5,061 nucleotides of DNA from Dehalococcoidia bacterium. GTDB taxonomy: Bacteria; Chloroflexota; Dehalococcoidia; SAR202; UBA11138. Made by a program: the position numbers and the translations under genes. This document shows positions 1-3,976 of this stretch, in pieces. The stretch covers positions 1-5,061 of the forward strand of contig JAAXHY010000205.1 in NCBI GenBank assembly GCA_012270665.1, in the 5' to 3' direction. Position 1 is the stretch's first letter; the number at the start of each line of letters is the position of its first letter. The notes beneath the pieces are model-generated. The model was not told the origin of the DNA and did no database searches. It saw nothing but the letters and a program-made list of their open reading frames with translations.

Positions 1-441
1 CTCCAGTGCCCGAAGCTGCTCATCAAGCGCGTCTGGGTATGTTTCGCCCGATAGCGGTTCGTGGGTAGTCATCATCAAACCACGCACGGGTATCAGACGC
101 TTTGCAACAGGATCAACACCCAAGTAAGCGCTCTCAAGCGCCATCGCTCCGAGCAGCGGTGGTGTTCCCTCGTCGTTGAAAAGAACCTGGGTTATGACTT
201 CCTTCCCCTCGAACCTCACTCGCGCATAGCCTATATCCATATTTCTGGTCTCGCCTTGGGCAAATTGGAAAATCTGCCTAGTCTCAGGTTCTACACCCAA
301 GTCTCTGAGAACCGATCCGGGTGCGGACGTTATAGATGCTCCCGTATCCACCAGCGCATCCATCGCCACCCACTGCTCACAGTTGGCGTCGCCAATTTCA
401 ATCCGTACACTGAACGTTCCCATTTGGAAGTTGCCTTTCAT
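1..441 (-). CDS. Clan AA (retropepsin-like) aspartic protease, 3' end beyond window
   Basis: Reading leftward from the ATG at 441, the frame is open for 147 codons and runs off the window edge. An in-frame TGA lies one codon upstream of the ATG, so this is the only possible ATG start. The protein shows the retropepsin signature ALVDTGAS, with catalytic Asp at residue 32. A second family motif, PLLGAMALE, is at residues 95-103, followed by LGVDPVAKRLIPV at 107-119. Members work as homodimers, each chain giving one Asp. No signal peptide or membrane segment is seen, so it is probably cytoplasmic; the substrate is unknown. The family core appears complete by about residue 124, yet the frame continues at least 23 residues with an acidic tail. 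It begins 28 bp after the MFS gene on the same strand, suggesting co-transcription. No good Shine-Dalgarno sits at the usual distance. Family assignment is strong; physiological role is not known. Confidence 0.88.
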   Translation of the reverse strand, partial: MKGNFQMGTFSVRIEIGDANCEQWVAMDALVDTGASITSAPGSVLRDLGVEPETRQIFQFAQGETRNMDIGYARVRFEGKEVITQVLFNDEGTPPLLGAMALESAYLGVDPVAKRLIPVRGLMMTTHEPLSGETYPDALDEQLRALE

Positions 442-469
442 GAGTCAATGCCGACTTTGATAGTATATC

Positions 470-1678
470 CTACCCCCTCCGCGTCGGCGCGACTATGATC
501 AATACCCCCGCCACCAGCGTCAGAATCCCCGCGTAGTAGTACACCGACCCATACCCGCCGAAATTCTCTATCACCAGGAAAGCCAGAAACGGTGACACCG
601 CCCCCAGTATCCCGTTCAGGCCGAAGATCAGCCCCACCGCCGTCGCCTCCGTCCCCCGTCCCACCTCGTCCAGCACCGCCGCCTGCACGATCTGGTGAAG
701 CGCGAAGCTGAACAGCCCCGTTCCCGCCAGTACCAGCGTTAGCCACAGGCCGCCGCCCGCCGCGACCGTCACGAACGACAGCCCCGCTGCTATTGCAAAC
801 CCCGGCGCCAGGACGATCTTGCGCCCGAACCTGTCCGACAGGTATCCCAGCGCCGGAGTCGACACTATCCCCATCCCGGTCAGCAGCGCGTAGTGGAAAC
901 CCGCGTCCAGGTGCCCCTTATCCAGCGTCTCCTCCAGGTAGAACGGCGACCACGCGAACAGTGCGTCCAGTCCTATCCCTCTCAGCATCGCCGCGCCCAC
1001 CATCAGCAGTACCGCCGGATTGCGTACCAACTGCGCCGACTCCCGCAACTGCCTCCTGAGTCCCCGCGACTCCACCTCTCCGATTCTGCCCACGTCCCTC
1101 AGGAACATCCACACCAGTACGCCCATGATTAGCGCCGGTCCGACGTAGATGAACATCACTCCGCGCCACGACCCCAGACGCTCCAGCAGGAACGCCGCCG
1201 TCAGCGGCCCGATCAGGTTGCCGACGTTCGCCCCGAACCCGTGTATCGCCAGCGCGAATCCTCGTCTCTCCGGGAAGATCTGCGACAGCGACGCAGCCGA
1301 CGGCAGGTGCCACAGCGCCCCGGGTATGTTCACCACCGGCACGATCAGCAGCAGAACGATGTAGTTCGGCGCCGACCCGACCAGCGCGAAGAACAGGCTC
1401 GCCGACACCATGCACCCCGTCAGCATCATCCCCCAGTGCCGCTTGAGCATATCCACCACAAGCCCGCCGCCGATGTTGATGACCCCGAACCCCGTGAATC
1501 TCAGCGCAAGCAGAACGGATACCTGGAGCGAACTCAGCCCGAAGTAGGACGCGATGGTCGGCATGAGCACTGGAAAACCCTGGTCGTATAGGTGCGCCAC
1601 GCCATGCCCAGCGGACATGACGCTGAGTATCGTGGGCCTGTTTCGCGCCCGCTCAGACGCCCCCACTGCCGACTCCAA
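470..1678 (-). CDS. Major facilitator superfamily (MFS) transporter
   Basis: A 402-residue, strongly hydrophobic protein with about 12 membrane segments, the normal MFS length. The clearest signature is the loop motif GYLSDRFGRK at residues 278-287, the second-half copy of MFS motif A. The first-half copy (about residues 70-84) is degenerate, keeping G, D and basic residues. The first segment carries GHGVAHLYDQGFPVLMP (residues 24-40), a GH...D..P pattern reminiscent of fosmidomycin-resistance/sugar-efflux-type MFS members; this is only suggestive. A basic loop at about 205-220 separates the two six-helix halves. The start is TTG at 1678, chosen because AGAGGAG lies 8 nt upstream and an in-frame TGA lies just before that; an internal ATG at residue 21 is the alternative. 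It is expected in the cytoplasmic membrane as a proton-coupled or uniport carrier. The substrate cannot be read from the sequence. The aspartic protease follows directly downstream. Confidence 0.93.
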   Translation of the reverse strand: MESAVGASERARNRPTILSVMSAGHGVAHLYDQGFPVLMPTIASYFGLSSLQVSVLLALRFTGFGVINIGGGLVVDMLKRHWGMMLTGCMVSASLFFALVGSAPNYIVLLLIVPVVNIPGALWHLPSAASLSQIFPERRGFALAIHGFGANVGNLIGPLTAAFLLERLGSWRGVMFIYVGPALIMGVLVWMFLRDVGRIGEVESRGLRRQLRESAQLVRNPAVLLMVGAAMLRGIGLDALFAWSPFYLEETLDKGHLDAGFHYALLTGMGIVSTPALGYLSDRFGRKIVLAPGFAIAAGLSFVTVAAGGGLWLTLVLAGTGLFSFALHQIVQAAVLDEVGRGTEATAVGLIFGLNGILGAVSPFLAFLVIENFGGYGSVYYYAGILTLVAGVLIIVAPTRRG

Positions 1679-1686
1679 AGACTGCG

Positions 1687-1693
1687 CTCCTCT
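1687..1693 (-). promoter_or_regulatory. Shine-Dalgarno supporting the TTG start of the MFS gene
   Basis: On the minus strand AGAGGAG is separated by 8 nt from TTG at 1678. This near-perfect ribosome binding site at ideal spacing supports the unusual start codon over the ATG 20 codons inside the gene. Confidence 0.75.
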
Positions 1694-1712
1694 AGCTCAG
1701 ATTAGTGGCGCG

Positions 1713-1741
1713 ATTGTACGAGCGATATTTTGACAAGTCCA
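1713..1741 (-). promoter_or_regulatory. Candidate sigma70-type promoter for the MFS gene
   Basis: On the minus strand TGGACT (4 of 6 matches to the -35 consensus) and TACAAT (5 of 6 to the -10) are separated by 17 nt. Transcription would begin near 1706, about 28 nt before the TTG start, leaving room for the AGAGGAG site. A competing pair, TTGATA and CAAAAT with an 18-nt spacer, lies slightly further upstream. This is by-eye matching, and promoter consensus in this lineage is not established. Confidence 0.35.
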
Positions 1742-1810
1742 GAGCGGCGCTATCAATCAGACCTAAGAGGTCGCGGAAGCCTGTTATCCGTAGTATCCCG
1801 TCTCTCCTAC

Positions 1811-1838
1811 CGTCATTCCCACGAAAGTGGGAATCCTG
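1811..1838. repeat. Dispersed palindromic repeat of the ATTCCC...GGGAAT type
   Basis: ATTCCCAC (1815-1822) and GTGGGAAT (1827-1834) are perfect inverted arms around GAAA, giving an 8-bp stem with a GNRA-type tetraloop in plus-strand RNA. The flanking CGTC before and CCTG after match the general CGTCATTCCCGCGAAAGCGGGAATCC repeat found in many copies in diverse bacterial genomes, and resemble the core of the Neisseria dRS3 element. A second weaker stem follows: CTGGAA (1836-1841) with TTCTAG (1850-1855), allowing one G-U pair. Only one copy lies in this window, so repeat status is from family knowledge. Confidence 0.65.
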
Positions 1839-1976
1839 GAAATTTTGGGTTCTAGACTGTTGCAATTCCACTATTGCGATTTCACCACTATGAACGCCCT
1901 TATTCTTGCTGTGTGTCGGGTATGGTGGTAATCTTAGGTCAGATGAAGATCGGACCATGGCAAGGAGTAGTGAGCC

Positions 1977-2501
1977 GTGGCTAGGGTAACTGACCATACC
2001 CGCACAAGTATTTGGCAGGACTATACTGACGCTGAACGGTACTTGCGTTACTACATCAGTTTGGCCGATAAGTACAGAACTCGGCATAATGTGGTTCGCT
2101 CACTACTCCTCGGAGCCATTCTGGTTGAAGCCAGCATTGTAATACCGTTTATGTCCAGCATCCCCCAACCCTGGGGTACGGTTGCGACTGTAGTAGTAGG
2201 TCTCATGATCATAGCTCTCACTGTATTCGATGCAACCTCGAATGACGCCAAGAATTCTGCGAAGCTAACCGTGGCAAGTGAAGATTGCGCGCTTCTGCAC
2301 ATTGAATGGCGATCCCTCTGGCTGGACATCGAAACGGATAATGTCGAAGAGCATGAGGCCCGTAAGCGACAACGTGAGCTCCTCGACAGGATGAACGTTG
2401 TCGCGGCGCGAGTTGAGTTGAATCAAGACGAGAAACGCAATGTCAGATCTGCGGCCGAAGCCAACGAAGTGATGGGAGGGCGATATGCCGAGACATCGTA
2501 G
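1977..2501 (+). CDS. Two-TM membrane protein, SLATT-domain-like
   Basis: A 174-residue protein starting at GTG 1977, with AGGAG nine nt upstream (1963-1967). Layout in order: an amphipathic, Tyr/Arg-rich N-terminal helix (residues 12-40, with YLRYYISLADKYRTRH); membrane segment 1 (about 43-60); a short Pro-containing turn (SSIPQPW, 60-66); membrane segment 2 (about 66-84); then a long charged helical C-terminal region (88-165) including LLHIEWRSLW and a Glu/Arg-rich stretch. This helix-hairpin-helix plan and length match SLATT proteins, a two-TM family found with nucleotide-signal systems and proposed to be pore-forming effectors in bacterial conflict. No CD-NTase, LOG/Smf-DprA or nuclease partner lies in the window, so the assignment is from architecture only. 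Base composition is near 50% GC in sampled lines, below the flanking genes. Its 3' end overlaps the proline-rich ORF by 17 nt. Being a real gene is likely; the family name is tentative. Confidence 0.72.
   Translation: MARVTDHTRTSIWQDYTDAERYLRYYISLADKYRTRHNVVRSLLLGAILVEASIVIPFMSSIPQPWGTVATVVVGLMIIALTVFDATSNDAKNSAKLTVASEDCALLHIEWRSLWLDIETDNVEEHEARKRQRELLDRMNVVAARVELNQDEKRNVRSAAEANEVMGGRYAETS
2475..2479 (+). promoter_or_regulatory. Shine-Dalgarno for the overlapping proline-rich ORF
   Basis: GGAGG, inside GGGAGGG, lies 5 nt before the ATG at 2485 and within the coding region of the two-TM protein. It is as strong as any ribosome site in the window and is the main reason to accept the small ORF. 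Ribosomes finishing the upstream gene 17 nt later could re-initiate here. Confidence 0.6.
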
Positions 2502-2622
2502 TGTGCCGTCATCTCCCAGCAGACCAGGCCCGCCGAGTCCGGGCCCCGTGGAGAAAGATAGCGTCCCTCCTCTCACAACGCCGCCAACTGTTCCGCCTAC
2601 CCCTCCACCCCCACGTCGGTAA
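2485..2622 (+). CDS. Small proline-rich protein, overlapping start
   Basis: A 45-residue ORF in the +1 frame relative to the two-TM gene, overlapping its last 17 nt. The frame has a TGA at 2470-2472 and no other start codon before ATG 2485, so the start is fixed; GGAGG precedes it by 5 nt. The product is about 40% proline, with PSSPSRPGPPSPGP in the first half, a small charged centre (VEKD, 22-25) and TPPTVPPTPPPPRR at the end. There are several PxxP motifs, a basic N-terminus (MPRHR) and an Arg-Arg C-terminus. It has no hydrophobic segment, so it should be soluble and disordered, perhaps a partner or tail for the membrane protein. I recognise no family. It could instead be expressed as a frameshifted extension of the two-TM protein, or be a chance ORF in C-rich DNA; overlap plus ribosome site argue against chance. 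Confidence 0.5.
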   Translation: MPRHRSVPSSPSRPGPPSPGPVEKDSVPPLTTPPTVPPTPPPPRR

Positions 2623-2710
2623 AACATAATACATCCTGCGGGGAGCGGGATCCCAGAAGTCTCGCCGTTCAGAAATCCACAGGCTTGGCGAATAGCATTC
2701 CCGTATCGCC

Positions 2711-2733
2711 AGAGTGTACCATCGGTACACTCT
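2711..2733. repeat. Perfect 10-bp inverted repeat (hairpin or operator)
   Basis: AGAGTGTACC (2711-2720) and GGTACACTCT (2724-2733) are perfect reverse complements around ATC. The RNA would form a 10-bp stem with a 3-nt loop. No T-run follows on plus (CCCAATTCG) and no good one on minus, so it does not look like an intrinsic terminator. It could be a regulator site, part of a degraded mobile repeat, or an RNA-processing hairpin. Confidence 0.6.
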
Positions 2734-2807
2734 CCCAATTCGTCGAAGTTTCCCGGAAACGTCAAATTTCTGGTCGGTATCCAGCGTAGTATGACGATAC
2801 CCAACAT

Positions 2808-2835
2808 CTTTGTGCCGCTTCGTGTCCTTCGTGGA
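2808..2835. repeat. Imperfect tandem 9-mers (CTTCGTGTC type)
   Basis: Three adjacent units are visible: CTTTGTGCCG, CTTCGTGTC and CTTCGTGGA. The phrase CTTCGTGTCCTTCGTGG resembles a low-complexity sequence I have met in intergenic DNA of many unrelated bacteria. It is reported as a repeat only; no function is inferred. Confidence 0.45.
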
Positions 2836-2895
2836 TAGAGCCGGATATGCCGCCGCCCACCACTCCTGTGATGCTTACAAGTTTCCTCTTTTCCC

Positions 2896-2925
2896 TATAC
2901 ATCTATGACTTATATGTACTAAAAT
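2896..2925 (+). promoter_or_regulatory. Candidate promoter upstream of the nitroreductase leader
   Basis: TATACA (2896-2901; 4 of 6 to the -35 consensus) and TAAAAT (2920-2925; 5 of 6 to the -10) are 18 nt apart in the most AT-rich stretch of the window. Transcription would start near 2932, giving an untranslated leader of about 210 nt before ATG 3145. A weaker alternative, TTGGCT-N17-TACATA, ends at 2964. Confidence 0.3.
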
Positions 2926-2981
2926 AGTGCTGTGCTTGGCTAACTTACGGACACTTCGTACATAAGCTAAAGATTATGTAT

Positions 2982-3137
2982 CGGAGGTCTGGAGGGAAGA
3001 AAAAACTTTCCCCGTAGCTAATGCGGGTGAAATGCAGGTCAATTGCTGGTGGAAAATTCACCAGTTGACCATCAGTTACCACCTGTTGAACTATGAATAG
3101 AAATAAATGAGCGCCTCCGAAACGAGTGCGCGGGGAG
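2982..3137 (+). promoter_or_regulatory. Candidate structured 5' leader (possible cis-regulatory RNA)
   Basis: Several helices can be drawn in plus-strand RNA. An outer stem CGGAGG (2982-2987) pairs with CCTCCG (3114-3119). Inside it, CCCGTA (3011-3016) pairs with TGCGGG (3022-3027, one G-U), and a long hairpin pairs GGTCAA plus CTGGTG (3037-3042, 3046-3051; TTG bulge) with CACCAG plus TTGACC (3059-3070). A rival stem GGGAA (2994-2998) with TTCCC (3008-3012) overlaps the second helix. The 3' strand of the outer stem has two other possible partners: a local hairpin 3111-3131 (GCGCCTC with GAG-GCGC, one T bulged), and GGAG (3134-3137) within the nitroreductase Shine-Dalgarno. Such mutually exclusive pairing is typical of translation-controlling leaders. 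It matches no riboswitch class I know, and by-eye folding can mislead. Confidence 0.3.
3059..3091. repeat. Three imperfect tandem 10-12-mers
   Basis: CACCAGTTGAC, CATCAGTTAC and CACCTGTTGAAC lie head to tail about 50 bp before the nitroreductase start. The period is close to one helical turn, as in operator arrays, but the first unit also forms the 3' arm of the hairpin at 3037-3070, so the similarity may be incidental. Confidence 0.4.
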
Positions 3138-3144
3138 TCTGTAC

Positions 3145-3672
3145 ATGAGTGTTTACGATGTCGTGAGAAGTCGGCTTACGGTGCGGGAATTCACCGACGA
3201 CCCCGTGCCAGACGATGTCGTCGAGAAGCTGCTGAGGGCGGCGCAGTGGGCGCCCAGTTCGCGCAATCTCCAGCCCTGGCGTTTCATCGTCATAAGGAAT
3301 AAGGATACGCTGAGGCAGGTCGGCGGCATAGCCTCCAGTGGGCGCTTCGTCGCCGACGCCCCGATGGCGATTGCCATAGCTATGGACAACGCCGACAGGC
3401 CCGACCTCGACACCGGACGCGCGCTTCAGCAGATGGAGCTCGTCGGCTGGGAGGAGGGTCTCGGCACCTGCTTCGTCGGCCTGCGCGTCGCGGAACAGAA
3501 CCGCCGGGTCAAGGAACTGCTAGGCATACCGGACAGCTTCGAGTTGGTTACCGTCCTCCCATTCGGATACCGCGCCAACGAGAGACGCGGCAGCGTGGGA
3601 CGCAAGAATCGCAAGTCCCTGTCTGACATAGCGCACTCGGAGAAGTTCGGTCAGCCCTATGCATCGTCATGA
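3145..3672 (+). CDS. Nitroreductase family protein (FMN-dependent)
   Basis: A 175-residue protein starting at ATG 3145, with GGGGAG seven nt upstream (3132-3137). It has the nitroreductase-fold landmarks in order: the N-terminal FMN-phosphate motif RSRLTVREF (8-16), then APSSRNLQPWRFIVI (36-50), the stretch DTGRALQQMELVGWEEGLGTC (89-109) that begins the helix leading to the dimer core, the glycine-containing strand VLPFGYR (137-143), and a C-terminal basic segment GRKNRKSLSDIAHSEKFG (152-169), where relatives usually read GRKPL. Family members are homodimers using FMN and NAD(P)H to reduce nitro groups, quinones or other electron-poor substrates; the true substrate here is unknown. At 175 residues it belongs to the compact end of the family (often 165-220). 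It is probably cytoplasmic. A 75-residue membrane protein begins 9 bp after its stop, suggesting one transcript. A potential structured leader precedes it. Confidence 0.92.
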   Translation: MSVYDVVRSRLTVREFTDDPVPDDVVEKLLRAAQWAPSSRNLQPWRFIVIRNKDTLRQVGGIASSGRFVADAPMAIAIAMDNADRPDLDTGRALQQMELVGWEEGLGTCFVGLRVAEQNRRVKELLGIPDSFELVTVLPFGYRANERRGSVGRKNRKSLSDIAHSEKFGQPYASS

Positions 3673-3681
3673 CGCGAGTGA

Positions 3682-3909
3682 ATGAAAATAGCTAACATAC
3701 TCAGGGTGGCGCTGCACATAGCTATCTTTCTGATAGCATTCTTCATATTCTTCGTCGGACTGGTCATCGGTCTTGCATACAACCCGGACCTGGGGACCGT
3801 CTTATGGATACTCGCGGGCGCGCTTACAGTTGGCAACTGTGTGTGGATGGTGGCCTTGAATCGCCGCAAGCGGGACGCGCGCTCGCGTCCGCCGCCAACA
3901 GACAAATGA
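3682..3909 (+). CDS. Small two-TM membrane protein, unknown function
   Basis: A 75-residue protein starting at ATG 3682, 9 bp after the nitroreductase stop. Two hydrophobic segments are clear (about residues 9-32, rich in Phe/Ile, and 38-59) joined by a short AYNPDLG turn. The tail NRRKRDARSRPPPTDK is strongly basic. By the positive-inside rule the basic tail lies in the cytoplasm, and with two segments the N-terminus does too. The ribosome site is weak (GAGTGA close to the ATG), fitting translational coupling to the nitroreductase. No known family is recognised. It might anchor or assist a neighbouring protein, but nothing in the sequence demonstrates that. The intact reading frame, membrane pattern and tight spacing make a genuine gene likely. 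Confidence 0.72.
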   Translation: MKIANILRVALHIAIFLIAFFIFFVGLVIGLAYNPDLGTVLWILAGALTVGNCVWMVALNRRKRDARSRPPPTDK

Positions 3910-3966
3910 AGGAGACCCGGTTGCGTAACGCGGAGTAAGAAGGAAGTTCAGTTAGATCGGGCAATT

Positions 3967-3972
3967 GGGAGA
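3967..3972 (+). promoter_or_regulatory. Shine-Dalgarno fixing the NHL gene start at ATG 3977
   Basis: GGGAGA ends 4 nt before ATG 3977. The alternative in-frame TTG at 3965 overlaps this site and has only a distant AAGGAAG upstream, so the shorter protein is preferred by four residues. Confidence 0.6.
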
Positions 3973-3976
3973 AGAT

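Larger units (their letters stand above)
1694..1976. other. Divergent intergenic region
   Basis: This 283-bp region separates the leftward MFS gene from the rightward two-TM gene. It holds the MFS promoter candidate, the ATTCCC palindromic repeat and the two-TM gene's ribosome site (AGGAG, 1963-1967). Short frames are open on both strands here, but they translate the palindrome into FPRKWES on one strand and HFRGNDG on the other. Such peptides are typical products of dispersed-repeat DNA, so I do not call genes. No convincing promoter for the rightward gene was found; TTGCTG-N17-TAATCT (1906-1934) is weak. Confidence 0.6.
2623..3131. other. Gene-free intergenic region with inverted and tandem repeats
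   Basis: About 510 bp with no ORF I accept. The left half (to about 2840) is open by chance on both strands: the proline-rich ORF's frame stays open to 2838 after its TAA, and an antisense frame beginning at 2807 runs back through the two-TM gene. Neither has a usable ribosome site or recognisable domain. This half contains the 10-bp hairpin at 2711-2733, a short palindrome GTTTCC-C-GGAAAC (2748-2760) and the tandem 9-mers at 2808-2835. The right half (2880-3131) is AT-rich at first, holds a promoter candidate, then a run of potential RNA helices before the nitroreductase. No intrinsic terminator with a U-tract was seen for the upstream genes. Confidence 0.6.

Noticed and set aside
61..498. 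145-codon plus-strand open frame at the left edge
   Set aside because: It is the complement of the aspartic protease gene, whose DTGAS and LLGA motifs make the minus strand the coding one.
1690..1765. tRNA-like TAGCTCAG segment
   Set aside because: It resembles a D-arm start, but there is no T-arm (GGTTCGAATCC-like) or acceptor stem at the right distance.
1943..1989. Two tiny leader ORFs (13 and 10 codons) overlapping the GTG start of the two-TM gene
   Set aside because: Neither has a convincing ribosome site, and ATGs are expected by chance at this density.
1692..2087. Short ORFs on both strands across the divergent intergenic region
   Set aside because: Their peptides include FPRKWES and HFRGNDG, translations of the dispersed palindromic repeat and a common source of spurious gene calls.
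2265..2807. 180-codon antisense open frame covering the proline-rich ORF and the end of the two-TM gene
   Set aside because: It crosses two better-supported plus-strand genes, reads the proline codons as poly-glycine, and has no Shine-Dalgarno before ATG 2807. The non-overlapping first 60 codons look more protein-like, so a decayed gene or repeat fragment is not excluded.
2623..2838. 71 open codons continuing in frame after the TAA of the proline-rich ORF (readthrough extension)
   Set aside because: No readthrough context or domain is recognisable, and other frames in this stretch are open too, so the openness looks like chance.
3021..3068. 15-codon ORF inside the nitroreductase leader
   Set aside because: The only purine-rich site is more than 20 nt upstream, and the peptide has no leader-peptide character such as codon runs.
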